Positions 9,185 to 19,744 of a stretch of DNA of 64,000 nucleotides are shown in pieces (position 1 is the stretch's first letter; every line of letters begins with the position of its first letter). The stretch lies in contig NZ_CAJGBF010000013.1 of NCBI RefSeq assembly GCF_904424705.1, positions 1 through 64,000 of the forward strand. The letters are read 5' to 3'. The position numbers and the translations under genes were made by a program. Below the pieces are notes generated by a model, which was not told the origin of the DNA, ran no database searches, and was given only the letters and a program-made list of their open reading frames with translations. Source of the DNA: Rossellomorea arthrocnemi. GTDB taxonomy: Bacteria > Bacillota > Bacilli > Bacillales > Bacillaceae_B.

Positions 9185-10033
9185 TTAGTTTTTCATGCGC
9201 AGCTTTTTGAGGACAATGGTTTCCAGTATGCCCCAGGAAAGGATGGATTTGATGAGTAGTGTCAAACGAACTCCCTTTCCGATAGGTATTCTGAAATGGT
9301 TTCTTTTATTCAGTACAAGATCGCTCACAATTGCAACGACTTCTCTTGGATCCCCAAGTGAATCTTTACCGGCTTCAATTTCTGCATTGATCGCTTTCAT
9401 GTAGAAATAATATGGAGAATGTCTATCCAACGATCGAGAAGTAATTTTTTTACCTGATGTCCATATATTTGTCCGATAAGAACCGGGTTCAAGTAGATGA
9501 ACGTCGATCCCAAATGGTTTCACCTCCAACCGGAGGCTTTCACTGTATCCTTCAAGGGCATGCTTGGAGGATACATAAGGGCTGAGCCCTGGAAATCCAA
9601 TTCTTCCGCTAATACTGCTCATATTAATGATCTTCCCTTCTCCTTGCTTTCTCATATAAGGAAGTACTAGCTGAGTGACCCTTATCACACCAAATAAATT
9701 CGTTTCAAATTGTGCGCGGAATTCCTCAATGCTGACTTCCTCAGCAAATCCTCCTGCTGCATATCCTGCATTATTCAGAAGGACATCGATTCTCCCGATG
9801 TCTGTTAGAAAACTTGAAAACTCACTTATGGATTCCTCAGACGTGACTTCCAATGAATGAACATGTATGGATTGCTCCACCCCGATTTTCTTTGCCTGGG
9901 AAACCAATTCCACTCTTTTATCAGGATCTCTCATTGTGGCAATGACTTTAAACCCAATCTTTGCAAGCTGAAGCGTCGTAAGTAGACCAAATCCACTATT
10001 CGAACCCGTGACCACGGCAATTTTCTGATTCAT
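9185..10033 (-). CDS. SDR family oxidoreductase (YusZ-like)
   Basis: This is a 282-aa classical short-chain dehydrogenase/reductase with an N-terminal Rossmann fold, cofactor motif TGSNSGFG, structural NNAGYAAGG and the catalytic Ser and Tyr-x-x-x-Lys (SSISGRIGFPGLSPYVSSK). It probably uses NAD(P)(H), but the substrate is unknown. Sequence and length resemble B. subtilis YusZ. The ATG at 10033 has GGGGGG five bases upstream. A strong hairpin at 10111-10144 lies upstream and isolates it from the next gene. Confidence 0.85.
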   Translation of the reverse strand: MNQKIAVVTGSNSGFGLLTTLQLAKIGFKVIATMRDPDKRVELVSQAKKIGVEQSIHVHSLEVTSEESISEFSSFLTDIGRIDVLLNNAGYAAGGFAEEVSIEEFRAQFETNLFGVIRVTQLVLPYMRKQGEGKIINMSSISGRIGFPGLSPYVSSKHALEGYSESLRLEVKPFGIDVHLLEPGSYRTNIWTSGKKITSRSLDRHSPYYFYMKAINAEIEAGKDSLGDPREVVAIVSDLVLNKRNHFRIPIGKGVRLTLLIKSILSWGILETIVLKKLRMKN

Positions 10034-10110
10034 TAAAGCCCCCCTTTCTCTATCAGTATAGCAAGAACAAGTCGTGCACCTTAAATATTTTTATCTAAAA
10101 AAAACAAAAA

Positions 10111-10144
10111 AAAGGCCGGCTTCATCCCATTGAAGCCGGCCTTT
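10111..10144. terminator. Bidirectional terminator
   Basis: AAAGGCCGGCTTCA (10111-10124) pairs perfectly with 10131-10144, a 14-bp GC-rich stem with A and T runs on the two sides. It lies upstream of the SDR gene and 167 bases past the stop of the 10311 gene, whose transcript it could end. Confidence 0.85.
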
Positions 10145-10310
10145 TTAACGAGGAGTCGTGTCAATTTCTATTATTAATTTACATCATAAACGTCTCTCCC
10201 TCAACTACCCTCAGAAGGTATATATAGTTCTCTCGAGAAATGAAGTGCAGCGTTTAGACGATTTCAGCATCATTTCATATATTTATATAATTGTAAGCAT
10301 AATTCGGGAC

Positions 10311-10871
10311 TTATTTTGCAATTGTTGAAGCAACGATTCCTCGATCTTCAGAATAAAAGTTCACTCTCGGAACAAGGAATGCATCTTCATTTGTTTCAAT
10401 ATGTATGAAAAAATCTTCAACTGGCAAACTTACACGTTTAAACTTGATGTTTTTTCGATATGTAAAGTAATCTGCACCTAATTTCTCTCTGTTGCCATAC
10501 ACGATAAATTGGTAATTATTCAGGTGGTCTGAACCAACGGAAGATTGTACAGGATTATAATATTGTTCAAATTCATAAAGTGGTAGAAAATCCATTTTCT
10601 TATATCGAACCAGTCTGATTTCATTTTCTTCACCTTTGGTATGTTTGGTACAGAGAAGGAAATAATATTCTCCTGCCTCTTTCTCTAACACTATTTTAAT
10701 ATCTTCGTTGAATTCATTTTGTGATATATGTTGAAAATGTTCACCAATCATACTCTTTTTAGTAATTATATCGACTTTCTCAAAGAAAAATGAAATGCCG
10801 GTTGCTAAAAGAGAAGATAGAAGGATTGAGAAGAAAATTTTTCCTGTATGCTTCTTTTTTTCTTTTTCCAG
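10311..10871 (-). CDS. Uncharacterised membrane-anchored protein with non-ATG or disrupted start
   Basis: I do not recognise this family. From the internal ATG at 10751 the frame encodes 146 aa with a beta-rich globular look. The same frame continues upstream and encodes a membrane anchor (KIFFSILLSSLLATGISFFF) after a lysine-rich start. No ATG, GTG or TTG opens that longer frame. A CTG at 10871 follows AGGAGG at eight bases and gives 186 aa. Alternatively an ATG five bases upstream is put out of frame by one base at an A7 run. The anchor makes the longer form more credible. Confidence 0.55.
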   Translation of the reverse strand: MEKEKKKHTGKIFFSILLSSLLATGISFFFEKVDIITKKSMIGEHFQHISQNEFNEDIKIVLEKEAGEYYFLLCTKHTKGEENEIRLVRYKKMDFLPLYEFEQYYNPVQSSVGSDHLNNYQFIVYGNREKLGADYFTYRKNIKFKRVSLPVEDFFIHIETNEDAFLVPRVNFYSEDRGIVASTIAK

Positions 10872-10950
10872 TGAGCATCCCTCCTCTAATTGAAAAAGGT
10901 CTATGCTCTATTTTACCATTTTATTAAGAGGTTATATGTTAAATACGAAA

Positions 10951-10978
10951 AAACGGCAGAAGAATTATTCTGCCGTTT
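10951..10978 (-). terminator. Terminator of glpD
   Basis: AAACGGCAGA (10951-10960) pairs with TCTGCCGTTT (10969-10978). On the minus strand TTTTTTCG follows, seven bases past the glpD stop. Confidence 0.88.
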
Positions 10979-10984
10979 ACACCT

Positions 10985-12649
10985 TTAAGACTGCAAATCA
11001 ACGGGTACCACTGCATTTTTTAATTCATTTTTTAAATCGGCGGAGTATCGTTCTTTCTGTTCTCCATTCCAATTCAACAATTTGGACATGACGTCAATGA
11101 CTGACTCTTTCCATTTCTCTACCCACTCACGATCAAAGAATAAGGCCCCTGTCCGTCTAATGAAGAAATCCACGGGCGTTGCGGCCATCTCTTCCTGAAT
11201 CGCATAAATCAACTGTGCATATAAATACGGAGGTACTTTCCTATCAACAGTAGAACCACTATAAGCATGTGCAAGCTTAAATAATTGTTCCACATTGGAT
11301 CCGTACATTCCAGCAAGCTTTCTCCCTTCAGCCTCTGATAATCCATATTGAATGGCTTCGCCTGCTTTTTGATCAATAAAGGATTGGAAATTCTTCGATC
11401 CCCCGACATGACCGCCGGAAATGGGCGTATGTTTCGTAGAGGAAGCAGGGAACTTCTGCTTGTGTTCTTCTCTTAATTGTTTAGAAACAAGATCTACGAC
11501 GTGTTCCCCCATCTTCCGGTAGCCAGTCAGTTTTCCACCTGCAATGGTGATCAGTCCACTCTCGGCTTCCCACACTTCATCCTTACGTGAAATTTCAGAA
11601 GGGTCTTTTCCTTTTTCAAATATCAGTGGACGCACCCCTGCCCAGCTGGATTCTACATCTTCTTTCCCAACTGATACATCCGGGAACATAAAGTGAATCG
11701 CATCCAATATATAGTCCCTGTCTCCTGATGTCATATGAGGGGAAGATTTCTCGGAGTCAAAGAATGTGTCTGTTGTCCCTACATAGGCTTTTCCGTCACG
11801 TGGAATCGCAAATACCATCCGTCCATCGGGTGTATCGAAATAAACGGCCTGTTGAAGAGGGAATTTGCTTTGATCTATAACAATATGGGCACCCTTTGTC
11901 AGGCGGAGCTGCTTGTTATTGGTGCTGTAATCTTTACCGCGAACATCATCCACCCATGGACCGGCAGCGTTGACGATTTTGGAACCGCGTACTTCAATCG
12001 ATCCTCCACTCACCATGTCTTCTGCTTCGATGCCCACTACTTTCTTGTTATCATAGAGGAATCGCTGTGATTTCATATAATTTAAGGCTGTGGCCCCATG
12101 AGCAACCGCTTCCTTCATGACTTCGATGGTTAGTCGGGCGTCATCGGTACGATACTCCACATAGTAACCGCCGCCTTTTAAACCATTCTTTTTGACTAGT
12201 GGCTCTTTCGTTAATGTTTCAGAGACCGATAGCATGGATCGTCTTTCACTTCTCTTTACGCCAGCAAGATAGTCATATAGCTTTAAGCCGATCGATGTAC
12301 TGAACTTACCGAACGTCCCACCTTTGTGAAGAGGTAAAAGCATCCATTCAGGCGTTGTGACATGAGGTCCATTTTCATATACAATTTCACGTTCTTTTCC
12401 TACTTCCGCCACCATTTTCACTTCGAATTGTTTTAAATAACGTAATCCCCCGTGCACTAATTTAGTTGATCGACTGGACGTACCCGCTGCGAAATCCTGC
12501 ATTTCTAGCAAGGCAACCTTCATTCCTCGTTTGGATGCATCGAGGGCGATCCCTGCTCCGGTAATCCCCCCACCGATTACGATCAGGTCGAAATGGTTCT
12601 GAGTCAATGTATGTTTCACTTCTCTTCTGGCAGTGCTTGAAAATGTCAT
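10985..12649 (-). CDS. glpD: Aerobic glycerol-3-phosphate dehydrogenase
   Basis: This FAD enzyme at the membrane oxidises glycerol-3-phosphate to dihydroxyacetone phosphate and passes electrons to the quinone pool. The 554 aa match the family. The N-terminal FAD-binding motif [19 protein letters not shown] and [19 protein letters not shown] are diagnostic. It is the last gene of the glycerol cluster and has its own promoter inside the end of glpK, plus a leader terminator at 12710-12774. Transcription is probably controlled by GlpP antitermination. The ATG at 12649 has GGAGG eight bases upstream. Confidence 0.96.
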   Translation of the reverse strand: MTFSSTARREVKHTLTQNHFDLIVIGGGITGAGIALDASKRGMKVALLEMQDFAAGTSSRSTKLVHGGLRYLKQFEVKMVAEVGKEREIVYENGPHVTTPEWMLLPLHKGGTFGKFSTSIGLKLYDYLAGVKRSERRSMLSVSETLTKEPLVKKNGLKGGGYYVEYRTDDARLTIEVMKEAVAHGATALNYMKSQRFLYDNKKVVGIEAEDMVSGGSIEVRGSKIVNAAGPWVDDVRGKDYSTNNKQLRLTKGAHIVIDQSKFPLQQAVYFDTPDGRMVFAIPRDGKAYVGTTDTFFDSEKSSPHMTSGDRDYILDAIHFMFPDVSVGKEDVESSWAGVRPLIFEKGKDPSEISRKDEVWEAESGLITIAGGKLTGYRKMGEHVVDLVSKQLREEHKQKFPASSTKHTPISGGHVGGSKNFQSFIDQKAGEAIQYGLSEAEGRKLAGMYGSNVEQLFKLAHAYSGSTVDRKVPPYLYAQLIYAIQEEMAATPVDFFIRRTGALFFDREWVEKWKESVIDVMSKLLNWNGEQKERYSADLKNELKNAVVPVDLQS

Positions 12650-12709
12650 AGTTGGTTCCTCCTATGGATTATCGATATAGTTTATTCGTTACTGTTTAAC
12701 CATAAAAAA

Positions 12710-12774
12710 AGAGACCGAAACAAACATCATGGTCGAAATGTGCCATAATGTAAGTCTGGTCTCTCTTGGTCTCT
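12710..12774 (-). promoter_or_regulatory. glpD leader terminator, probable GlpP target
   Basis: On the minus strand the untranslated leader of glpD carries AGAGACC twice (complements at 12758-12764 and 12768-12774), about 40 bases before GGTCTCT (complement at 12710-12716). The last is followed by TTTTTT. This forms an intrinsic terminator before the glpD start. In B. subtilis the GlpP protein with glycerol-3-phosphate prevents termination at such a leader hairpin. The two copies of the 5' arm allow alternative pairings. Confidence 0.75.
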
Positions 12775-12797
12775 AACCGTTTTATTAACTTGTTATC

Positions 12798-14325
<1,528 letters not shown>

Positions 14326-15156
14326 TTAATTTTCAGTTGATAATTGATGTACTTTTTGTGCTAAACTGTTCTTTCTGTCACTTGTGTAGGCAAGTCCAAG
14401 CAAAGCAAGTGTAATAATCAGAACCACCCAGAAGCTTGTCGTGACTTGCCCGATGAAGATCGCTTTATAAAACACTCCTCCAAACGATCCACCGAGTACA
14501 GGTCCGACGACCGGAATCCACGAATATCCCCAGTTGGAAGGTCCCTTCCCAGGAATAGGGAGCAGGAAGTGAGCGATCCGCGGTCCTAAATCACGAGCCG
14601 GGTTAATCGCGTAGCCGGTTGTCCCGCCAAGTGAGATTCCGATTGCGATGATAAGGAATCCGACGATAAATGGATTTAATCCGTCTGTAAAGGTATTCGC
14701 TCCTATGGATAATAATCCTACCACCAATATAAAAGTTCCAATAATTTCACTCATTAAATTCGAAAAATAATGTGGAATAGCAGGACCTGTAGCGAAAACG
14801 CCTAATTTTACACCTGGATCCTTTGTTGCATGCCAATGGGGCAGAAAATGTAAGTAAGTAATCCCTGCCCCAATAATTGCTCCGATCATTTGAGCAAGTA
14901 TGTACTTCGGTACGTCACCCCACGGAAAATCACCGTTGAAGGCAAGTCCCAATGTAACAGCGGGATTTAAATGCGCACCGCTAAACTGCCCTACGGCATA
15001 TACACTCATGGCAACCCCTAATCCCCAGCCAAATGTGATGACGATCCAACCAGCATTATATGCAAATGACTTCTTGAGGTTTACATTGGCACAAACACCC
15101 GCACCAAAAATAACCAGCATCGCCGTTCCAACCAATTCTCCTAAAAATGCATTCAT
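14326..15156 (-). CDS. glpF: Glycerol uptake facilitator (aquaglyceroporin)
   Basis: This MIP-family channel lets glycerol diffuse into the cell. The 276 aa include six membrane helices and both pore motifs, GAHLNPAVTLG and GYAINPARDLGPR. The Asp after the second NPAR is the mark of glycerol channels as opposed to water channels. The ATG at 15156 follows GAGGGA. The mRNA starts far upstream: the promoter is near 15460 and a leader terminator lies at 15361-15419, so expression depends on GlpP. Confidence 0.96.
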   Translation of the reverse strand: MNAFLGELVGTAMLVIFGAGVCANVNLKKSFAYNAGWIVITFGWGLGVAMSVYAVGQFSGAHLNPAVTLGLAFNGDFPWGDVPKYILAQMIGAIIGAGITYLHFLPHWHATKDPGVKLGVFATGPAIPHYFSNLMSEIIGTFILVVGLLSIGANTFTDGLNPFIVGFLIIAIGISLGGTTGYAINPARDLGPRIAHFLLPIPGKGPSNWGYSWIPVVGPVLGGSFGGVFYKAIFIGQVTTSFWVVLIITLALLGLAYTSDRKNSLAQKVHQLSTEN

Positions 15157-15360
15157 GTATTATCCCTCATTTCAATAGATTTTGCTCTGTAGCCGAAGGC
15201 ATCTGAAACAACATGCGTATGGTATGCACCTGTTCAAGGAAAAATGTGGGCTAAAGTTATGTACACCTATTTGTGAGACTTGTTAGCTCGTTTACCCTAT
15301 ATGAGCAGGTGGTAACCTTATTAATTTTGCTTTGAAACCTTGGCCAGAGTATGTTGGATC

Positions 15361-15419
15361 AAAAAGAAAGAGACTCACGGAATATGCCCGGCAATAGCGG
15401 GCAATTCACGTGAGTCTCT
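15361..15419 (-). promoter_or_regulatory. glpFK leader terminator, probable GlpP target
   Basis: On the minus strand AGAGACTCACG pairs with CGTGAGTCTCT (outer arms 15369-15379 and 15409-15419). An inner GCCCG/CGGGC stem sits between them, and TTTCTTTTTG follows. It lies about 200 bases ahead of glpF and downstream of the glpFK promoter. Its arms share GAGAC/GTCTC with the glpD leader. This fits GlpP-controlled antitermination, although it could also end glpP readthrough. Confidence 0.78.
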
Positions 15420-15452
15420 TCATCTCTTTCACAACGTATTAACTTATGAACA

Positions 15453-15481
15453 ATGTTACTCCACTATGAAAGCGGTGTCAA
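15453..15481 (-). promoter_or_regulatory. glpFK promoter with overlapping cre site
   Basis: On the minus strand a perfect -35 TTGACA (15476-15481), a 17-base spacer and TAACAT (15453-15458). On the plus strand TGAAAGCGGTGTCA (15467-15480) matches the catabolite response consensus TGWNANCGNTNWCA at every position and overlaps the -35. CcpA bound there would block transcription when glucose is present. Confidence 0.82.
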
Positions 15482-15496
15482 TGAATTTTAAACATT

Positions 15497-16054
15497 TTAT
15501 CTGTCAAAGTGTTTCCAAAGGACACGATCAGAGGTTGTAATCGCCGTCGCCCCGGCCTCAAGAGCAGCTTCTACTTCTTCAACGGTGTCAATCAGCCCGC
15601 CGGCAAAAATGGGTTTACCTGTCTTCGCCCCTATCTCTTTAATGATTTTGGGAATGACGCCAGGAAGTACCTCAATGAAGTCCGGATCTGTCTTTTGAAT
15701 CAAGTCAATGCTGCGATTCATGGCACTTGAATCTATGACAAACATTCGTTGGGTGACGTAGATGCCTTTTTGTCTTGCTTTTTTTATTACGTTTCCTTTT
15801 GTAGATATAATGCCATAAGGTTTGATTTCCTGGCAGATATATTCTGCTGCATATTCATCACTCGATAAACCATGAATGAGATCCAGGTGCAAGAACATTT
15901 TGCGATTTTTATTACGGGCATATTCAAATACACTTTTCAGCATCCCGACATGAAGGTCGAGGAATACACCATATTGGAAAGTAGTTTCAAGCATTTTATC
16001 AAAGTCCTTCATGGACCTTATGGCAGGTAATATTTTTTGACCTTCAAAGCTCAT
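15497..16054 (-). CDS. glpP: Glycerol-3-phosphate-responsive antiterminator
   Basis: This RNA-binding regulator (185 aa) lets RNA polymerase read through the leader terminators of glpFK and glpD when glycerol-3-phosphate is present. It has a TIM-barrel-like fold; visible family segments are ILPAIRSMKDFDKML, FLHLDLIHGLSSDE and KPIFAGGLIDTVEEVEAALEAGATAITTS. The ATG at 16054 has AAGGAG eight bases upstream, which is better than the GTG at 16063. It is the first gene of the cluster, with glpFK starting from a separate promoter just past its stop. Confidence 0.95.
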   Translation of the reverse strand: MSFEGQKILPAIRSMKDFDKMLETTFQYGVFLDLHVGMLKSVFEYARNKNRKMFLHLDLIHGLSSDEYAAEYICQEIKPYGIISTKGNVIKKARQKGIYVTQRMFVIDSSAMNRSIDLIQKTDPDFIEVLPGVIPKIIKEIGAKTGKPIFAGGLIDTVEEVEAALEAGATAITTSDRVLWKHFDR

Positions 16055-16331
16055 GTCTATCACTCCTTAATAGGTTTTCATATGGATTTCATATGGATGT
16101 TTTTCACAAGGAGAAATTATACCATAATTGCTTCTGTGAGGTTTTAATATGCTTTCATTGATTTTACCACTATAGGTCAACCCGGGACTGTGTACCTTTT
16201 AAAAGTGGCGACGAAAAGGACATTCAGATGAAATGGTCTGGTTTTACCAGAAGTATAGAAGGTGTCGAATGACTAGAAATACCCCTGCTCTTTTTCCACA
16301 GGGGTCTAACCTACACTTCTTTTTTCTCGAT
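16055..16331. other. Intergenic region with weak terminator hairpin
   Basis: The stretch holds the glpP promoter region. A hairpin ACCCCTG/CAGGGGT at 16281-16305 lies 26 bases past the VOC gene stop. On the minus strand only a short T run follows, so it may be a weak terminator of the VOC gene. Nothing else is recognised. Confidence 0.5.
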
Positions 16332-16739
16332 TTATTCGGGGGATAACTTATCCTTCCCATGAATGAATTGGATCCGTTGCTTCATTATAGAATGATCATG
16401 ATACTCAAACAAACCAATTCCATTCCCCCACGGATCCTGAAACGTTGCCCACTTCACAGGTACCTCTTCCCTTTCGTGAATATCAAAATGTTCTAAGGGG
16501 AGGAGGGATTTTAGCCTCTCCCGTTCACTGCTTATATCTTCAACCCCTAATCGAATGGGTCCGGAATATGTAGAAGGATTTCCCTCTGCCAGTTGAAGCC
16601 AGCAGCCGGGTATTAGCTCCCATTCAGCAAAACCTCCATGTGGGATGAAATCAGGTTCACGATTGAATAAAGTGGTATACCACTCTTGTCCTTTGAAAAT
16701 ATCCATTACCCTCACTTGAACGGTCATTTCATAAATCAT
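16332..16739 (-). CDS. VOC family protein (glyoxalase/dioxygenase fold)
   Basis: This is a 135-aa protein of the vicinal oxygen chelate superfamily. The paired beta-alpha-beta-beta-beta modules and typical segments (FYTTLFNREPDF-like start, LGVEDI, VKWATFQDPWGNGIGLFEY) are visible. Such proteins may be glyoxalases, dioxygenases or antibiotic-binding proteins; the activity here cannot be assigned. The ATG at 16739 follows AAGGG. It lies 30 bases downstream of ampS on the same strand. Confidence 0.75.
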   Translation of the reverse strand: MIYEMTVQVRVMDIFKGQEWYTTLFNREPDFIPHGGFAEWELIPGCWLQLAEGNPSTYSGPIRLGVEDISSERERLKSLLPLEHFDIHEREEVPVKWATFQDPWGNGIGLFEYHDHSIMKQRIQFIHGKDKLSPE

Positions 16740-16769
16740 GGCATCTTCCCTTCTTATTAATTTTTAGTA

Positions 16770-18011
16770 TCAAATGGCCCAATTTCCATTACGGAAAATT
16801 GCGATCTTTCTTCCATCACGGCAAACGCCGTCAATATTCATGGTTGCTGAACCAATCATGAAGTCTTCATGTATTACACTTTCATTGAGCCCCTTGTTCT
16901 CCCGCTCCTCGTCGGATAAGAGGTTTCCACCTTTCATGCAAGTCGGATATGAAGATCCTATCGCTAAATGATTCGATGCATTTTCATCAAACAAGGTATT
17001 GAAGAATAGGACACCTGATGCAGAGATGGGGGATTGGTGTGGCACAAGTGCCACTTCACCAAGGTAGGAAGCACCTTCATCTGTATCAATTAATTTATTC
17101 AAAATTTCTTCCCCTTCTTCAGCGGAGACTTCAGTAATTTTCCCATCTATAAATGTAAGGGTGAAGCCGTCAATCACATTTCCATTGTAAGCGAGGGGTT
17201 TGGTACTTGTAACCGTTCCGTTCACTCCTGTTTTCACCGGTACAGTATACACTTCTTCTGTTGGTAAATTGGCAATAAAGTTGGTGCCCTGCGGGGTTTT
17301 GCTTGCACCGGTAAGCCATAAATGATCTTCATGCAGCTTAATTGTAAGGTCCGTCCCTCTCGCAGTATAGTGTAGGCTTTCGAGATGTAATGAATTGAGT
17401 TGAGTGGCTTTATCGGTCAAGGTTTTGATATGTGAGATCCATGCAGCAACGGGGTCTGGTTGATCGATTCGTACCGAAGTGAAGATCCTTTCCCATAGAC
17501 TAGTGATTCTTTCCGATGTTGGAAGGTGAGGAAACACTTTATCCGCCCACTTCTGTGAGGGGATGGCGACGATTGACCAGCTGATCTCATCCTTTTCTAT
17601 CGCCTCATAGAACCGGTCAAGTGCATCCCCGCTCGCTTTTTCGTAATTGAGGATCCGCTCAGGATCGATACCTTTTAGGAGGTCCGGATCATTAGCCTCA
17701 ATTTGAAGAAAAGCTCCTTTAAGGTCTACTACCCATTCATGAGCTTGAGCGAGCCAGCCTGGATATTCATAGAACACATCATCCGGTGCCAATTCATAAT
17801 GAGTTCTCATAATTTCTTCATCATACCATTGAACATGTACATTTCTTGCGCCGGCAAGATAGGCTTCTTTCACAACAATCCGGACAAAGTTTTCTGTACC
17901 TAAGGGTGCTGATATAAAAAGGGGTTGATCTTCTTGAATATTCACCCCGACCTTGATGGCCAGTGCAGCATATTGTTTTATTTTTTCTTGAAAGTTTTTA
18001 TGAATCATCAT
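16770..18011 (-). CDS. ampS: M29 family aminopeptidase
   Basis: This is a 413-aa metal-dependent leucyl-type aminopeptidase that releases N-terminal amino acids from peptides in the cytosol. Family M29 segments are visible: HYTARGTDLTIKL, NLPTEEVYTVP with a metal-ligand glutamate, LGEVALV and the C-terminal SATMNIDG. Length and sequence agree with B. subtilis AmpS (410 aa). The ATG at 18011 has TAGGAG eight bases upstream. It starts 11 bases after the HIT gene, so they form an operon. A 13-of-14 match to the dispersed repeat at 17346-17359 encodes part of the conserved GTDLT. Confidence 0.93.
   Translation of the reverse strand: MMIHKNFQEKIKQYAALAIKVGVNIQEDQPLFISAPLGTENFVRIVVKEAYLAGARNVHVQWYDEEIMRTHYELAPDDVFYEYPGWLAQAHEWVVDLKGAFLQIEANDPDLLKGIDPERILNYEKASGDALDRFYEAIEKDEISWSIVAIPSQKWADKVFPHLPTSERITSLWERIFTSVRIDQPDPVAAWISHIKTLTDKATQLNSLHLESLHYTARGTDLTIKLHEDHLWLTGASKTPQGTNFIANLPTEEVYTVPVKTGVNGTVTSTKPLAYNGNVIDGFTLTFIDGKITEVSAEEGEEILNKLIDTDEGASYLGEVALVPHQSPISASGVLFFNTLFDENASNHLAIGSSYPTCMKGGNLLSDEERENKGLNESVIHEDFMIGSATMNIDGVCRDGRKIAIFRNGNWAI
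17346..17359. repeat. Repeat word variant inside ampS
   Basis: AAGGTCCGTCCCTC, the same variant seen at 26-39, 22654-22667 and 24691-24704. Here it encodes the conserved RGTDL of M29 peptidases, so coincidence is likely. Confidence 0.3.
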
Positions 18012-18022
18012 TCGTGATTCTC

Positions 18023-18454
18023 CTATTCTAGTAAGCTTTTGATGTAGGTCTTCATTTTATCTTGGGTTTCTTCCAATGACTCAAACGGTTCTTCGACTCC
18101 AGCATTTCCATAAAATAAATCACCAAATCGCTTTGCTTCTTCATTGCGTGGAATGACATGTAAATGGTAATGAGTCAACTCATTATAGATACCGCCGTTT
18201 TGGCAAATTGTCACTCCATCAGGTTTATATAGTGCGTAGATGGTGCGAGTCACCAGTTGTGAAACCTTCGTTATGGAAAGACTTTCCTTTTCGCACATTT
18301 CAGTAACCTCCACCCTGTGTTTCTTCGGAAGTATCAGCGTATGACCCGTATGATGGGGAATATGATCCAAAAAGCAGGTAACCTGATCGTTTTCGTAAAT
18401 GATATATACTTTCTCTTCATCATTTGCAAGTTGGCATCCAAGGCAATTTACCAT
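18023..18454 (-). CDS. HIT family nucleotide hydrolase/transferase
   Basis: This is a 143-aa histidine-triad protein. The triad His95-x-His97-x-His99 (THYHLHVIP) is intact; the central histidine attacks the alpha-phosphate of nucleotide conjugates. Cys4 and Cys7 (CLGC) at the N terminus suggest a zinc site found in some HIT proteins. An upstream ATG at 18550 would add 32 poorly conserved residues. The ATG at 18454 has GGAGG seven bases upstream, so I chose it. It is first in an operon with ampS. Confidence 0.87.
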   Translation of the reverse strand: MVNCLGCQLANDEEKVYIIYENDQVTCFLDHIPHHTGHTLILPKKHRVEVTEMCEKESLSITKVSQLVTRTIYALYKPDGVTICQNGGIYNELTHYHLHVIPRNEEAKRFGDLFYGNAGVEEPFESLEETQDKMKTYIKSLLE

Positions 18455-18580
18455 TCTGGTTCCTCCAATAATCATTGAGCTTTTAAAGGGATTTTTTAGA
18501 AAATGTCGAACATTGTTGAATAGATGAAACCATTGAGTTTCTCTTATCATATCACGGAATAGAAAGAAGGTCAGAAAATA

Positions 18581-19084
18581 ATGGAAATTACATTACTTAA
18601 TGAAAATCATGCTGAAGACTATTGGAACCTTAGGCTCGAGATGTTGAAACAGAGTCCTTCAAGCTTTGGAAGCAGCCATGAAGAGGCAATTAAGCGTCAA
18701 AATCCGATTCAAACTACTAAAGAAAGACTTTCAAGCGATGGGAACTACACATTTGGCTGCTTTATGGATGAAAACATGGTAGGGGCCGTTACGATGGTGC
18801 GGGAAGTGGCATTGAAAATGAATCATAAAGCATCTATTTATGCGATGTATGTTGCACCTCCATACCGGGGACAGGGTTTGGCAAGGGGACTGATTGAAGC
18901 GGCCATCAAACTTGCAAAGGAAACAGAAGGTATTGAACAACTGATGATTACAGTCGTTACAACCAATCTAACAGCAAAAGGACTTTATCATTCGTGTGGA
19001 TTCAAACCATACGGAACTGAAAAGAGGGCATTAAAATATAATGGTGAATATTATGATGAAGAGTTAATGGTTTTATTTTTATAG
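18581..19084 (+). CDS. GNAT family N-acetyltransferase
   Basis: This 167-aa acetyl-CoA-dependent acetyltransferase has the GNAT core. Motif A is IYAMYVAPPYRGQGLARGLIEAA with the R/Q-x-x-G-x-G/A pyrophosphate loop, and motif B is ITVVTTNLTAKGLYHSCGFKPYGTE. The acceptor is unknown. It is divergent from the HIT gene and ends at a bidirectional terminator. Confidence 0.87.
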   Translation: MEITLLNENHAEDYWNLRLEMLKQSPSSFGSSHEEAIKRQNPIQTTKERLSSDGNYTFGCFMDENMVGAVTMVREVALKMNHKASIYAMYVAPPYRGQGLARGLIEAAIKLAKETEGIEQLMITVVTTNLTAKGLYHSCGFKPYGTEKRALKYNGEYYDEELMVLFL

Positions 19085-19113
19085 TGCTTAAATTTGGGAT
19101 AGTTACAGTCGTC

Positions 19114-19157
19114 GTAAAAAGCGGTGAAGCTCATAAAGGAGAAACACCGCTTTTTAC
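19114..19157. terminator. Bidirectional terminator between convergent genes
   Basis: GTAAAAAGCGGTG (19114-19126) pairs perfectly with CACCGCTTTTTAC (19145-19157). It contains the stop codon of the convergent CBO0543-like gene (19154-19156) in its right arm. Confidence 0.88.
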
Positions 19158-19654
19158 AATACATGATAATCGAAACTGATTAAGAGGAAAGCCACTACAA
19201 ATACTGACGTAATCAAAGCCTTTGCGGGGTTTAGGTAGTGGAGGCGTAGCATTGGAAACATTATACAATAAAAAAGTACCGTCCACGACAGATTCCATCC
19301 TTCAAAATATTCAATGGAATCGGTTTCCCCAGCAGCCCATTCTGCCAAAGTTGCCACACCAATATATTTCAGATAATAAACGATTTTAATTCGCCATTCT
19401 TCAGGATAGTCACTCAAGAACAGAACAACCAGGCAAGGGTATGCAACCATTGTATAAAGCGTATCTGTCACAAACATATTGACAAAAAATCCTTCTAATT
19501 CCCATACAGCTTTTACCGTATAGCTTATATACTGATAAAACATATTGAAAAAACTAAAGTAATAGATAGTTGGAAGAAATTCTCTCCATCTATTCCACGA
19601 TCCCCATTTCAAGGAACTAAGAACAATCAATAAGATCACGACAATATGAAACAT
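19154..19654 (-). CDS. CBO0543-type multi-pass membrane protein
   Basis: This 166-aa protein has about five hydrophobic helices and conserved Trp- and Tyr-rich loops (LKWGSWNRWREFLPTIYY, SDYPEEWRIKIVYYLKYI, EWAAG). The arrangement is typical of the CBO0543 family, common in spore-forming Firmicutes and of unknown function. The ATG at 19654 has GGGGGG five bases upstream. Its stop lies within the shared terminator. Confidence 0.7.
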   Translation of the reverse strand: MFHIVVILLIVLSSLKWGSWNRWREFLPTIYYFSFFNMFYQYISYTVKAVWELEGFFVNMFVTDTLYTMVAYPCLVVLFLSDYPEEWRIKIVYYLKYIGVATLAEWAAGETDSIEYFEGWNLSWTVLFYCIMFPMLRLHYLNPAKALITSVFVVAFLLISFDYHVL

Positions 19655-19744
19655 GGGATCCCCCCATAGTACGATTCAATTTTATTGGTCTTAGTGTACC
19701 CTCAGAAATGGAAATTCATTCCCAAATGCGTTTTTAGCCTTTTG

